Assembly: GCF_029961145.1 (NCBI RefSeq)
Contig: NZ_JASBRG010000003.1
Coordinates: forward strand, 248,001-312,000
Length of the DNA stretch: 64,000 nucleotides
Source of the DNA: Pinibacter soli
GTDB lineage: Bacteria > Bacteroidota > Bacteroidia > Chitinophagales > Chitinophagaceae
Direction of reading: 5' to 3'
A program made the position numbers and the translations under genes. The notes beneath the pieces are model-generated. The model did no database searches. It was given only the letters and a program-made list of their open reading frames with translations, and was not told the DNA's origin. This document shows positions 10,201-19,511 of the stretch, piece by piece; within the stretch, counting starts at the first letter, position 1, and each line of letters begins with the position of its first letter.

Positions 10201-10619
10201 TGGTTGATCCTGTAACCGGTAAACCGGTTCAACGCCAGATCGGTAGCGGTACTTCTGCAACCATCATAGGCGCTGATCCTGCAACGTTGGCTGTTGTAAA
10301 TAAAAACGCGAAGATCTGGTTCCCTTCAACCAGTATCAACGGTTTCTATTCACAAAGCTATGGAGTGGAAGATGGTTCATACTTGAGAATCAACAACATT
10401 ACGCTTGGTTACAATTTCCCTAAACCAATGTTGAAGAGAATCAAAGTGAGCACATTGCGTATTTATGCAACAGTGAACAATCTGGCGACACTTACCGGAT
10501 ACAAAGGTTACGATCCGGATGCAAGCACAAGAAGATCTGATCCTACAACACCGGGTGTAGATTATGCCGCTTATCCAAGGTCGAGAACTTTTGTTGCGGG
10601 AATTAACCTCGCGCTGTAA
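7206..10619 (+). CDS. SusC/RagA-family TonB-linked outer membrane importer (pectin locus)
   Basis: Outer membrane transporter that pulls glycan fragments into the periplasm using TonB energy, working with the SusD lipoprotein encoded next. The signal segment lies unusually deep (hydrophobic stretch about 28-45) after a basic N-terminus. A carboxypeptidase-regulatory-like beta-sandwich follows (about 57-125, starting GVITGKITDPKG), then the plug domain with the family motif YVVDGIP (about 215) and the SRGANGVI motif (about 250), then the 22-strand barrel to the C-terminus. Length 1137 is typical. There is no STN signalling domain, which agrees with control by the upstream HTCS rather than by an anti-sigma factor. 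Confidence 0.95.
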   Translation: MRLIAYEKTVRNCYFSFGLHPTKASKIFRFLILLLVVLQTHVNANTASNKVPHRSPAGVITGKITDPKGEPLSGASVAEKGTKNQTLSKPDGSFSLSVQNEKATLVISFVGHATKEIVATAGSTVNIKMEQANNSMDDIVVIGYQAVRKKDMLAASSSVTSKDLKDNPLNNAAEALQGKLAGVQISMTEGAPGSDAVINIRGRGSITQSGEPLYVVDGIPTDNALSILNPQDIESLDVLKDAASTAIYGSRGANGVIVITTKGGKNTNGKTSVNFNMYQGVQKLAQKIDMMGPYDFVLYQYERAWWRGDTAGVIKKYIRDPYNFDTIETYKMNPGFDWQERTMGANAYQSSYNVGVSGGTNKTTYNLSLTANKQQGILINSDLQRKNLQFRLDHKATDHFKFGFGSRYTDQLIRGAGTSDAAGAGSNRLRQYTRYKPLIMPGEEEDSYDPDLDLNNAGNGFNVLNPILLANAETRNRYNTQLNFNGYFQVDLVKNLYFRSTAGYTVNSTRNQSFDDTLTNNAKTYNKQPIVSLANSKSVQLTNSNVLTYSNPAMFGSKHGLNVLLGQEIQKTTVTSDALTLRYFPIGITADKAFNNLQLAAASATGAIQPNPSSSQVPTSLASFFSTIDYNYGGKYFAKFTLRADGTSIFSTEHSWGYFPSGAVAWRVSKEHFFNSSKVNDLRFRYSYGTAGNNRITPFSYRTQYTAPASGGYGLNGILNGIFTPANLGNLDLMWESQVAQNLGMDITVFNRFNLTVDAYSNKSSNLLLNQAIPSSTGYTTQFQNIGSTRNRGVEFQLSANIVSNKNFSYNASFNISFNKNKITSLGPNTQLLRNSGWFSGSNFPADFVLKVGDEVGTMYGYVNDGYFTLDDFDTKPYSNASYPGYTTQYTLKSTVANNSTLLADPIQPGSPKYKDISGPGGKPDGKVDVDNDRTIIGHAQPKFFGGLNQTFAYKGFDLSIFVNFVYGNQVFNANKLEYASAYGSEVNLSTIDNDRWRMVDPVTGKPVQRQIGSGTSATIIGADPATLAVVNKNAKIWFPSTSINGFYSQSYGVEDGSYLRINNITLGYNFPKPMLKRIKVSTLRIYATVNNLATLTGYKGYDPDASTRRSDPTTPGVDYAAYPRSRTFVAGINLAL

Positions 10620-10621
10620 AC

Positions 10622-10662
10622 AGGAATTAGAAATTAGAAATTAGGAATTAAGAATTAGGAGA
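10622..10662. repeat. Low-complexity GAATTAG-type tandem repeat
   Basis: Five or six degenerate copies of a GAATTAGAAATTAG-like unit directly after the SusC stop. A short partner resembling its reverse complement (TAGTTTCTAATCC) lies about 20 bp further on. Related A/T units occur in other spacers here. Confidence 0.5.
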
Positions 10663-10712
10663 ACAGCACGCTGTGTTGCTAGTTTCTAATCCTCAAATGA
10701 AAATCATAGCAG

Positions 10713-10740
10713 ATCATGACAATCATGAAAATCTGCGTTC
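10713..10740. repeat. Dispersed ATCATGA-type repeat, non-coding copy
   Basis: This 28-bp stretch just upstream of the SusD gene matches 52220-52247 at 26 of 28 positions. The other copy spans the start codon of the GH92 gene. Here it is non-coding. Confidence 0.75.
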
Positions 10741-10765
10741 TTTCTTCAAATAACAATCTTGCAAT

Positions 10766-12676
10766 ATGACAAGGAAAAATATAAAAACAGTAATCGCAGG
10801 CACGCTGTTATCAGCTGCTGTGATGGGCTGGATGGGTTGTAAGAAATTTCTTTCACCAGAAGCCGTTTCTTCTTTCGATACTGAATATGTTTTTGATAAT
10901 ATTACTAATGCCCGCAAGGCATTGCTAGGTTCTTATAACTCATTAACGGGCGACTATGGCTACGGCATCCGCATCAGCGGTTACTGGGCATATGATTCCG
11001 ATGAAATGATTAAAGGAACAAACTCTACTACAACAGATGAGGGACAGTTGCTTGCGAAATATCTGGGCATCGCTTCCAATCTACAAATAACAAATCCATT
11101 CAACCAGATGTATACAGGTGCGGAGAGAGCAAATCTTTGCATCTACAATATTCCTAAAATGGATCTGTATAACGATGGTGGTGCGCAACAGCAAGCGCAA
11201 TTGAAACGAATGCTGGGAGAGGCTTACGTGCTAAGGGCGCAGTTTATGTATGAGCTTGTCCGCAATTTTGGAGATGTGCCATTTCAGAAACAACCTTCGC
11301 AGTATACTTCCAATTTGTTCCAATCGCGCATGAGCAGAGACTCTATTTTGGATCAGCTTCTTGTTGATCTTAAACAGGCAGAGGATCTTATGCCATGGAG
11401 AACAGATGTAGGTACTATAGGCGATCCTACTGATCAGCGCTTTACAAAAGGTTCAGCTAAAGCACTGCGTGCAAAAATTGCTTTAACCCGGGGTGGCTAT
11501 TCGTTGCCTGTTTCAGGTGGTGCGTTAACCCGTCCTTCGAACTATCTTGATTTTTATAAAATAGCACACGATGAATGTGCAGATCTTATCGCGAATCCTT
11601 CGCAGCACACATTGTTGCCTTCTTATAAGGACCTTTTCAAAAATTATCTTCTGGCGCATAACCTGAATGATCCTGCCGGTGAGTACATCATGGTGGCGTC
11701 TATGGCGAGCGGGGCGGATAGTAAGCTGGGCATTCAGACTGGTACAAAAGTAAATGGCGTGGGCGGTGGCAACCTGAATATTCTGCCCACTTATTTTTAC
11801 ATGTTCGATTCTACGGACGTTCGCAGAGATGTTACTTGTGTGCCTTACGAAATAACATTTGATACCATCAAAACAGGACATGCGATGAACGCAGTGTATG
11901 ATGGTAAATTTAGAAAAGAGTGGGTTTCAAATCCTTCATTCATTTTCAGTGCGGGCAGTGCATCAACTTCAACAAGACCAGCTACAAACAATGCGTTGCA
12001 GAATATGCAATTGAGCTGGCCACTGATCAGATTTGCCGATGTGTTGTTGTGGTACGCTGAAACAGAAAATGAAATTAATAACGGGCCGACTGCCGCTGCT
12101 ATCGATGCGGTTAGCAGAGTAAACCTTCGCGGCCACGGCGGTAGTTACAAGGAGACCCCTCCAGTTATACCAACAACAAAAGACGGCTTCTTTAAATTTT
12201 TAGTGAAAGAACGTATGCTTGAATTCGGTAACGAAGGTATACGCAAATACGATCTCATTCGCTGGAATCTTTTGGCAACAGCCGTTAGTGAAACAAGAAC
12301 TAGATTGAATGCATGGGCTACTGCGACAGAAGCCAGCCATCCTGTTATGCCTCTTTATTCCTACATGGAAAATGGTCCGGCATATGCACGTGATGCTACA
12401 CAGCTGCCGACGTATCTATATTTCATGAAAACACCTCCAAGATCTAACGTTGATGACTTCAATCCATTCCTTAACTCTTATTATAAACCTAGTGGTAATG
12501 CGGCAGCACCAACAGGACAGACACGTGTGAGCTGGTGGTTGGGCGGAAGCAGCCAGGTAACGTATGTGAGTTCAGTTGCTTCAGGCTTCAAAACCGGACA
12601 GAGTGAGTTGATGCCCATACCGCAGTCTCAACGCGACGTGAATCCGAATTTGAGTCCGCAGAATTTTGGCTACTAA
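10766..12676 (+). CDS. SusD/RagB-family glycan-binding lipoprotein (pectin locus)
   Basis: Surface lipoprotein that forms the lid over the SusC barrel and binds the incoming glycan. The N-terminus is a lipoprotein signal with Cys25 in WMGCKKF. The body has the SusD layout of tetratricopeptide-like helices (for example LGEAYVLRAQFMYELVRNFGDVP) and a C-terminal SusD segment containing KERMLEFGNEG and RKYDLIRWN. At 636 residues it is slightly longer than average. It lies 146 bp after its SusC partner. The pectic ligand is inferred from the surrounding GH28, CE8 and esterase genes. Confidence 0.95.
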   Translation: MTRKNIKTVIAGTLLSAAVMGWMGCKKFLSPEAVSSFDTEYVFDNITNARKALLGSYNSLTGDYGYGIRISGYWAYDSDEMIKGTNSTTTDEGQLLAKYLGIASNLQITNPFNQMYTGAERANLCIYNIPKMDLYNDGGAQQQAQLKRMLGEAYVLRAQFMYELVRNFGDVPFQKQPSQYTSNLFQSRMSRDSILDQLLVDLKQAEDLMPWRTDVGTIGDPTDQRFTKGSAKALRAKIALTRGGYSLPVSGGALTRPSNYLDFYKIAHDECADLIANPSQHTLLPSYKDLFKNYLLAHNLNDPAGEYIMVASMASGADSKLGIQTGTKVNGVGGGNLNILPTYFYMFDSTDVRRDVTCVPYEITFDTIKTGHAMNAVYDGKFRKEWVSNPSFIFSAGSASTSTRPATNNALQNMQLSWPLIRFADVLLWYAETENEINNGPTAAAIDAVSRVNLRGHGGSYKETPPVIPTTKDGFFKFLVKERMLEFGNEGIRKYDLIRWNLLATAVSETRTRLNAWATATEASHPVMPLYSYMENGPAYARDATQLPTYLYFMKTPPRSNVDDFNPFLNSYYKPSGNAAAPTGQTRVSWWLGGSSQVTYVSSVASGFKTGQSELMPIPQSQRDVNPNLSPQNFGY

Positions 12677-12686
12677 GTTTTTTTAG

Positions 12687-12769
12687 TTGAAAATTGAGAG
12701 TTGAAAATCGAAAATGGCGTTTTGACCAATGTTGCAATTTTTGAATAATTTTCAACTTTCAATTTTCAA
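12687..12769. repeat. A/T-rich inverted repeat between SusD and esterase genes
   Basis: Arms at 12687-12708 and 12748-12769 are reverse complements at 21 of 22 positions, built from TTGAAAATTGA-like units, with a 39-bp centre. The transcript could fold into a long hairpin here. The arrangement resembles the spacers at 2030 and 41857. Confidence 0.7.
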
Positions 12770-12792
12770 TTGACTTTCAATTCCTCCGTAAT

Positions 12793-13704
12793 ATGAAAAA
12801 GGTATTATTGGTTTTAGTGACGATAGTTATAAGTGGTATTGGCTATGCCCAGAATTTTACACCACTTTGGCCATCGGGTAGAATGCCCAACAGCAAAGGG
12901 CTACAGCTTAGAGATAGTATTGTGAATGATAGGATTATACAGGTTGGAGTACCGGGCTTTTATAGTTTTTTTCCTGCTAAAGAAGAGAACACTGGCGCGG
13001 CTATATTGATATTTCCCGGAGGTGGTTATCATCATTTGACGTATGATCTTGGTGGTTTTCAATTGGCAAAATGGTTTAACTCCATGGGCATAAGCGCTTT
13101 TGTAGTTAATTATCGGTTACCTACATCACCAGATCTTGTACACTGTGAACTTGGTCCATTGCAGGATGCGCAAAGGGCAATGCGCATCATCCGGGCCAAC
13201 GCAGCCAAATGGAAAATTGATCCGGCAAAAATCGGCGTGCAGGGATCATCGGCAGGAGGGCACGTAGCAGCAATGATGGGTTGTTTGAAAGATGATGTTT
13301 CGCGCATCAACGACAGTCTTGATAAAATATCTTTTCAAGCTGATTTTATGATATTGGTATCACCCGTGATCAGCATGGGCGTTAATGCCCACAAGGGAAG
13401 CAAAGAGAATTTCCTTGGCAAAAATCCCTCCAAAGAAATGACGGACAAATACTCAATGGAACTGCAGGTGAACTCAACAACGCCTCGCTGTTTTATTGCA
13501 GATGCATTCAATGATAAAACCGTTCCCCCTATAAACAGCCTTCTTTTTTACCAGGCCCTTTTAGAGAAAAATATTTCCACCAGTTTCCACGTATTTCCAC
13601 AGGGAGCGCATTCTATCGGATTGACAAATAATCCGGGATCAACTGTGTTGTGGAAATCATTACTGGAAGCATGGATGAAAGAAATGCAATTCACTGAACA
13701 CTAG
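12793..13704 (+). CDS. Alpha/beta-hydrolase carbohydrate esterase
   Basis: Probable secreted acetylesterase that removes ester groups from pectic substrate so the GH28 enzymes can act. Signal peptide to about residue 20 (ends YAQ). The oxyanion segment is PGGGYHH (75-81), the nucleophile is Ser153 in GSSAGG, and Asp241 and His273 (GAHSIG) complete a likely triad. This is the BD-FAE/acetyl-xylan-esterase type of fold, about 300 residues, common in Bacteroidota polysaccharide loci. It is followed after only 25 bp by a second GH28 gene. The exact ester removed is not evident from sequence. Confidence 0.85.
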   Translation: MKKVLLVLVTIVISGIGYAQNFTPLWPSGRMPNSKGLQLRDSIVNDRIIQVGVPGFYSFFPAKEENTGAAILIFPGGGYHHLTYDLGGFQLAKWFNSMGISAFVVNYRLPTSPDLVHCELGPLQDAQRAMRIIRANAAKWKIDPAKIGVQGSSAGGHVAAMMGCLKDDVSRINDSLDKISFQADFMILVSPVISMGVNAHKGSKENFLGKNPSKEMTDKYSMELQVNSTTPRCFIADAFNDKTVPPINSLLFYQALLEKNISTSFHVFPQGAHSIGLTNNPGSTVLWKSLLEAWMKEMQFTEH

Positions 13705-13729
13705 TTTTAATAACAACAACGAGAGTAAG

Positions 13730-15367
13730 ATGATCATTAAAAAAACTTTTCAATTCCTGGTGCTCGCTTTGCTTGCCCATACCCAGGTGCACGCACAGTA
13801 TTCATGGGATAATTTGCCAACGGCGCAAGTGCCAACATTTAAAAACGACACGTTCAATATAAAAAAATATGGCGCCATCGCAGATGGCATTACACTTAAT
13901 ACCAACAGCATTAATAAGGCAATTGATGATTGCTGCAAGAAGGGTGGAGGCGTAGTGCTTATTCAGGAGGGCATTTGGCTCACAGGGCCGATAGCGTTGA
14001 AAAGCAATGTGAACCTGCATCTCAATGCGGCTGCTATTTTGCAGTTCACGAAAGACTTCAATCAATTTCCTTTAGTGGAAGGTAATTATGAAGGAGCTCG
14101 TTCCGCAAGAAATCAATCTCCCATATCTGGCGATCATCTTGAAAATATTGCCATTACAGGTAAAGGCATTGTAGACGGAAATGGCGATGCATGGCGTATG
14201 GTGGGTAGAGACAGACTAACAGAAAGTGAGTGGAAAAAGAAACTCGCTTCCGGTGGTTTGGTAAGCGCTGATGGTAATACTTGGTACCCATCTGCAAAAA
14301 CAAAAAAGGCACACGAAGAAAAGTTGAACGGAATCATCGCGCCGGGAAAGACATTGAAAGATTATGAAGCCATCAAAGACTATCTGCGTCCAAACCTGGT
14401 AGTGCTGAATGATTGTAAAAAAGTGTTGCTCGAAGATGTTACCTTTCAAAACTCTCCCGCATGGAACCTGCATCCACTGATGTGTGAGGACCTTACTTTA
14501 AAAAATCTTACCGTTAAAAATCCTGAGTATGCACAGAATGGCGATGGCGTAGATGTGGAGAGTTGCAAAAATGTTTTGATCGACGGCTGTACATTCGACG
14601 TAGGAGATGATGGCATTTGCATAAAAAGCGGTCGTGACGAAGAAGGTAGAAAACGCGGAAAACCGACGGAGAATATGGTTGTTCGTAACAGCACTGTTTA
14701 CAAGGCTCATGGCGGTTTTGTGATAGGAAGTGAAATGAGCGGCGGCGCTAAAAATATATTCGTTTACAGTTGCTCTTTTATAGGAACGGATAAAGGGCTT
14801 CGTTTTAAAACTGCAAGAGGCAGAGGCGGCGTGGTAGAGAACATTTATTGCAAAAATATTTTCATGAAAGATATTGTGCATGAAGCCATTTATTTCGATA
14901 TGTATTATTTCACCGCACCACCTAAAAAAGGTGAAAGGGCAGAAGCTGTTGAAGCTAATATTACAACACCGCAATTCAGAAATTTCGAGATCAGCAATAT
15001 CGTTTGTGATGGTGCAGACAAGGGCATCTTCATGAGAGGTTTGCCTGAAATGGCCGTGAAGAATATAAGCATCAGCAATGTGTTGCTCAGTACAGAAAAA
15101 GGCGCAGAGATCATCGAATCTTCAGACATAAAGTTGAGCAACGTTACATTGTTAAGCAAAAAAACAGACCCTGTTATTCATGTTGAAAACAGCAAGGACA
15201 TTACTATTGATGCATTGAAATATAGTCCTGCTTCTACATTGCTATTTAATATTTACGGAGCCGACAGCAAGGATATTAATCTGCGCAACACAGACGCTTC
15301 GAAGGTGAAAACGGTAGCGTCGTTTGTAAAAGGCGCAAATGCAAAAGCAATTACGGTTGTGAATTGA
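13730..15367 (+). CDS. GH28 polygalacturonase, exo-type variant
   Basis: Second GH28 enzyme of the locus, larger than the first at 545 residues. Signal peptide to about 23 (AHAQ is near, cleavage likely after HAQ). The active-site signatures are NGD at 270-272 (in place of the usual NTD), GDD at 292-294, His328 in AHGG, and RFK at 358-360. An insertion around 155-215 (WYPSAKTKK region) is absent from the first enzyme. The NGD form and the long insertion are seen in exo-acting polygalacturonases, so it may trim ends while the first enzyme does other cuts; that division of labour is inference. Confidence 0.9.
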   Translation: MIIKKTFQFLVLALLAHTQVHAQYSWDNLPTAQVPTFKNDTFNIKKYGAIADGITLNTNSINKAIDDCCKKGGGVVLIQEGIWLTGPIALKSNVNLHLNAAAILQFTKDFNQFPLVEGNYEGARSARNQSPISGDHLENIAITGKGIVDGNGDAWRMVGRDRLTESEWKKKLASGGLVSADGNTWYPSAKTKKAHEEKLNGIIAPGKTLKDYEAIKDYLRPNLVVLNDCKKVLLEDVTFQNSPAWNLHPLMCEDLTLKNLTVKNPEYAQNGDGVDVESCKNVLIDGCTFDVGDDGICIKSGRDEEGRKRGKPTENMVVRNSTVYKAHGGFVIGSEMSGGAKNIFVYSCSFIGTDKGLRFKTARGRGGVVENIYCKNIFMKDIVHEAIYFDMYYFTAPPKKGERAEAVEANITTPQFRNFEISNIVCDGADKGIFMRGLPEMAVKNISISNVLLSTEKGAEIIESSDIKLSNVTLLSKKTDPVIHVENSKDITIDALKYSPASTLLFNIYGADSKDINLRNTDASKVKTVASFVKGANAKAITVVN

Positions 15368-15370
15368 TTT

Positions 15371-15399
15371 GTAGAGACTAGGCAATGCCTTGTCTCTAC
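15371..15399. repeat. Palindromic repeat (AGGCAATGCCT type)
   Basis: Outer stem GTAGAGAC / GTCTCTAC and inner stem AGGCA / TGCCT, located 3 bp after the GH28 stop. Related units lie at 23536-23560 and 49795-49819. It may serve as a transcript-end hairpin, though no U-run follows. Confidence 0.75.
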
Positions 15400-15469
15400 C
15401 GGATTCCAGCAATGCAGCAATATCCCGCGAATGAGGCAATATTCGAAATTTGAAAAAGAAATAAAATCA

Positions 15470-16474
15470 ATGAAATCATATTTTTTTCCGCTACTGGCAA
15501 TGATGTTATTTTCAGTGGCCGGGATGGCGCAAACCAATACCTCTCCCAGAGTGCTCACAGTGGCACAGGATGGAAGCGGTAATTATAAAACCATTCAATC
15601 TGCCATCGATGCAGTACGTGCTTACTCTCCCGAACGTATTACCATCAATATAAAAAATGGCGTATATCGTGAGAAGGTTGTAGTGCCTGCATGGGTGACC
15701 AATGTTTCCTTTGTTGGCGAAAGCAAAGAAGGAACTATCATCGTGAATGGTGATTATTCAGGCAAATTCATGAATGCTGATACGTTGGCTGATAAAACGA
15801 AATTTAGCACGTTTAATTCTTACACTATGTATATTCACGGCAATGACATTTCCATAAAAAACATAACCATTTCAAACAATGCGGGCCGCGTAGGACAGGC
15901 TGTCGCTCTGCATGTAGATGGCGACAGATTTGAAATGGAGAACTGTAGTCTGCTTGGCAACCAGGATACGTTACTAACCGCAAACGATACAGCGAGGCAA
16001 TATTTTGTGAACTGTTATATCGAGGGTACAACCGATTTTATTTTCGGCAACGCGACTGCTGTATTTCAAAATTGCACACTTAAAAGTCTCGTTGAATCTT
16101 TCGTCACGGCAGCCTCTACTTCGCAGCAACAACAATTTGGTTATGTGTTTCAGCATTGTAAACTTGTTGCAGATGCCAGTGTTAAACGCACCTATCTCGG
16201 TAGGCCATGGAGAGCATACGCGAAAGTTGTTTTCATGGATTGCGAAATGGACAGCAGTATCAGACCCGAGGGTTGGCACAATTGGGGCAAGGTGGAAAAT
16301 GAAGCAACCGCTTTTTACGCAGAATATAACAACACTGGCGCAGGTGCCAATACCGATAAACGCGTTGCATGGAGTCATGTACTTACCGAAAGTCAGGCAA
16401 AGCAATACACGATAGAAAACATATTCAAGGGATGGAAGCCGGCATTTGGCCAGGCCAATATTACAGCGAGGTAG
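15470..16474 (+). CDS. CE8 pectin methylesterase
   Basis: Removes methyl esters from homogalacturonan, which makes it accessible to polygalacturonases. The frame runs back to 15431, but ATG 15470 begins a good signal peptide (cleavage near GMAQ, residue 21). Family signatures are all present: GxxQAVAL with Gln142, GNQDTLL with the acid/base Asp166, GTTDFIFG with the nucleophile Asp189, and LGRPW with Arg245 and Trp247. Length is 334 residues, normal for bacterial members. It lies between the second GH28 and the GH95 gene and is likely in the same transcript. Confidence 0.95.
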   Translation: MKSYFFPLLAMMLFSVAGMAQTNTSPRVLTVAQDGSGNYKTIQSAIDAVRAYSPERITINIKNGVYREKVVVPAWVTNVSFVGESKEGTIIVNGDYSGKFMNADTLADKTKFSTFNSYTMYIHGNDISIKNITISNNAGRVGQAVALHVDGDRFEMENCSLLGNQDTLLTANDTARQYFVNCYIEGTTDFIFGNATAVFQNCTLKSLVESFVTAASTSQQQQFGYVFQHCKLVADASVKRTYLGRPWRAYAKVVFMDCEMDSSIRPEGWHNWGKVENEATAFYAEYNNTGAGANTDKRVAWSHVLTESQAKQYTIENIFKGWKPAFGQANITAR

Positions 16475-16530
16475 AAGACCTTGTTTACAAAACAAAAATA
16501 GTAATTAACAACGGGAACAAAAGGCATACT

Positions 16531-19005
16531 ATGATGAAAGCAAGGACGATACTGGGTTTAATGATCTTCTTTTCTATTTTGAATGTTAATAAAACCGTCG
16601 CACAAAGCAATTACACATTGTGGTACGACAAGCCCGCCACAAACTGGAACGAGGCTCTTCCTATTGGTAACGGACGTTTGGCATCAATGGTTTTCAGCGG
16701 TGCTACAGAAGAACGATTGCAATTGAACGAAGAATCTGTATGGGCCGGTGAGCCGGGTAATAACATTATTAAAGGGGTATATGACAGCATCGTGCAGATA
16801 CGTAAACTCATCTTTGAAGGAAAATATAAGGAGGCACAAGATCTTTCCAACAGTACATTTCCGAGGCAGGCGCCGAGGGACGGCAATTACGGTATGCAGT
16901 ATCAGCCCGTTGGCAATTTGTTAATTCGTTTCGCAGGGCACGAGAATGCAACAAAATATTACCGCGACCTCGATATACAACATGCATTGGCTTCAGTTAG
17001 CTACGATGTAAACGGCGTTAGTTTTAAAAGGGAAATGTTTGCATCGCTCACAGACGGAGTGATCATCGTGCGTTTAACAGCCAGCAAACCTGAAAGCATT
17101 AACTGTGTACTTAGTTTAAACACTCCGCACAAGGTGAGTCAGTTGAAAGTTAAGAACGATGAATTGATTCTGACTGGCACCACGAGCAGCGTTGACAACA
17201 AGCAAGGGAGAGTAAATTTTGAAACACAAGTTCTGCCGAAAGTGCAGGGGGGTAAAGTCAGCATGACTGACACAAGCCTTATCCTCACAGGCGTTGATGC
17301 AGCAACTGTGTACATCAGTATCGGTACAAACTTTAAGAACTATCATGATATTAGTAGAAATGCATCCGCGGTGACATCGGGTTATCTCGCAAATGCACTC
17401 ACGAAAAACTATGAGACGCTAAAGTCTGCACACATTAAAAAGTACAGCAGTTATTTTGAAAGAGTTTCACTTGATCTTGGTACAACTGCACAAAGTAAAA
17501 AGCCAACAAACGTAAGGGTTGTAGAGTTTAATTCAAATCCTGATCCTCAACTCACGGCTCTTTATTTTCAGTTTGGAAGATATCTCCTGATTTCTGGTTC
17601 GCAGCCCGGCACAGCGCCAACTACTTTGCAGGGCAAATGGAACGATAAATTGAATCCTGCGTGGGACAGCAAGTACACGATCAATATCAATACCGAAATG
17701 AACTATTGGCCGGCAGAGCCCACTAATCTTAGTGAATTGCACCAGCCGTTGTTCGATATGATAAAGGATTTGTCCGTTACCGGAAAAGAAAGTGCAACAG
17801 AAATGTATCATGCACGTGGCTGGAACGCACACCACAACACAGATCAGTGGCGCATAACGGGCCCTGTGGATGGAGGCTTTTACGGCATGTGGCCGATGGG
17901 CGGCGCATGGCTCACACAACATTTATGGTACCACTATCTGTACACAGGCGATAAAGATTTTCTTAAAGATGTTTATCCTGTATTGAAAGGAGCCGCTATG
18001 TTTTTTGTGGATGTATTGCAGGAGGAGCCAACACACAAATGGCTGGTTGTATCACCATCGATGTCTCCTGAAAATACGTATGAGAAAAGTGTTGGTATCA
18101 CAGCAGGTGGTACTATGGATAATCAAATTGTTTTTGATGTTCTGTCGAATGCGATTCACGCTGCAAACACTTTACAAACTGATAACGAATTCGCGGATAC
18201 ATTGAGGACCGTGATAAAAAGGCTGCCGCCAATGCAGGTTGGTCAGTATGGCCAGTTGCAGGAATGGCTGAAAGATTGGGACAGGAAAGATGATAAGCAT
18301 CGTCATATTTCTCATTTGTATGGCTTGTTTCCAGGCAATCAGATTTCGCCATATCGCAATCCGCAATTGTTTAATGCAGCACGTCAATCGTTGGTGTATC
18401 GGGGAGATAAATCAACCGGCTGGTCAATGGGATGGAAGGTAAACTGGTGGGCAAGATTACTGGATGGCAATAGAGCGTACAAATTGATCTCAGATCAGTT
18501 GTCGCCTGCGCCTGCTGAAACAACAGGACAAAATGGTGGTACGTATCCGAACCTGTTTGATGCACATCCACCATTTCAAATCGATGGCAACTTTGGTTGT
18601 GTATCCGGTATCTCGGAAATGCTCCTACAGTCGCAGGATGGCGCGATTCATGTACTTCCTGCATTGCCTGATGTTTGGCCAAATGGTAACGTAAAAGGGC
18701 TGGTAACGAGGGGAGGATTTGTTGTTGACATTTCCTGGAAAGACGGAAAGATCAATACATTAAAGGTTATATCCAAAATCGGTGGCAATTGCAGACTGCG
18801 TTTGTATGATGAGATTGTTGCCGATGGTAAATTCAAACTGAATAAAGCCAGTGGTGAGAATCAAAATCCTTTGTTCGAAGTGGAATCGATAAAGCAGCCA
18901 CTTATTTCAGATAAGGTAGCACCGGTTGATCTCAAGTTAAGAAAGACTTATGAATATGATTTGGTAACAGAACCTGGAAAAACTTATTTATTTAAAGCCC
19001 TGTAA
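16531..19005 (+). CDS. GH95 alpha-L-fucosidase/alpha-L-galactosidase
   Basis: Inverting enzyme that releases terminal alpha-1,2-L-fucose or L-galactose from plant polysaccharides. ATG 16531 is chosen over an in-frame start at 16369 because the latter overlaps the CE8 gene and lacks a signal peptide. The 824 residues match the family length. Visible hallmarks are NINTEMNYWPAEP with Asn385 and Asn387, Glu514 in SPSMSPEN as the likely acid, and Asp685 in FQIDGNFG as the likely base partner, matching the GH95 arrangement. In a pectin locus the target could be fucose or L-galactose on rhamnogalacturonan side chains or on co-extracted xyloglucan; the sequence does not decide this. Confidence 0.93.
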   Translation: MMKARTILGLMIFFSILNVNKTVAQSNYTLWYDKPATNWNEALPIGNGRLASMVFSGATEERLQLNEESVWAGEPGNNIIKGVYDSIVQIRKLIFEGKYKEAQDLSNSTFPRQAPRDGNYGMQYQPVGNLLIRFAGHENATKYYRDLDIQHALASVSYDVNGVSFKREMFASLTDGVIIVRLTASKPESINCVLSLNTPHKVSQLKVKNDELILTGTTSSVDNKQGRVNFETQVLPKVQGGKVSMTDTSLILTGVDAATVYISIGTNFKNYHDISRNASAVTSGYLANALTKNYETLKSAHIKKYSSYFERVSLDLGTTAQSKKPTNVRVVEFNSNPDPQLTALYFQFGRYLLISGSQPGTAPTTLQGKWNDKLNPAWDSKYTININTEMNYWPAEPTNLSELHQPLFDMIKDLSVTGKESATEMYHARGWNAHHNTDQWRITGPVDGGFYGMWPMGGAWLTQHLWYHYLYTGDKDFLKDVYPVLKGAAMFFVDVLQEEPTHKWLVVSPSMSPENTYEKSVGITAGGTMDNQIVFDVLSNAIHAANTLQTDNEFADTLRTVIKRLPPMQVGQYGQLQEWLKDWDRKDDKHRHISHLYGLFPGNQISPYRNPQLFNAARQSLVYRGDKSTGWSMGWKVNWWARLLDGNRAYKLISDQLSPAPAETTGQNGGTYPNLFDAHPPFQIDGNFGCVSGISEMLLQSQDGAIHVLPALPDVWPNGNVKGLVTRGGFVVDISWKDGKINTLKVISKIGGNCRLRLYDEIVADGKFKLNKASGENQNPLFEVESIKQPLISDKVAPVDLKLRKTYEYDLVTEPGKTYLFKAL

Positions 19006-19511
19006 GCAGGAGGGTTTTCAAAAAAAATACTGCCTCAATTAGCCCTAAATAGTTTCTGCTGCAAACAGGAACCAGGCAGTGTGAATAAAGATTATAGCAG
19101 GTGAGCGAGTAAATATGATTCGTCATAACGCTTATCGGAGTTGCTAGTCCTGGCAACTCCAATTTTTTAAATTGTTGAACGGGCCCTTAAAAATATTGTA
19201 AGCTAACCAATAGAGATGGCTTTATCACGATGGTTCTCGTTTCTAATAGTAAGTCGTGCCTTTTTTATGACAGGTTGATGATTGTCAATATTTTTCGCAT
19301 AATCATACGGGATAGTGGAGGCTGTTTTATTTTTTCTGAAATTTATATTTACATTTACATAACCTTATAACCTATCTATTATGACGTTGATTAAATTTTC
19401 TGCAGAAATTTTTCCTATTTATATCTTTCGCAACGCAGTTAACTACACTTATTGCTTCTGAAATTTTTTTGAATCACATTCCAATTTTTGGACCGAGCAA
19501 ATCTTTACAAG
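19006..19511. other. 506-bp spacer between pectin locus and hydrolase gene
   Basis: No convincing gene. Besides the hairpin at 19137-19166 there is an inverted repeat ACTGCCT (19029-19035) / AGGCAGT (19074-19080). A weak hairpin ending in TCGTGCC plus a T-run lies around 19215-19267. No promoter stands out clearly in front of the next gene; TATCTTTC near 19420 is one mismatch from TAnnTTTG but has no good upstream partner. Confidence 0.5.
19137..19166 (+). terminator. Possible intrinsic terminator after the GH95 gene
   Basis: Perfect 8-bp stem GGAGTTGC / GCAACTCC with an 8-nt loop, followed by AATTTTTT. It is 130 bp beyond the GH95 stop and would end the pectin-locus transcript. Confidence 0.6.
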
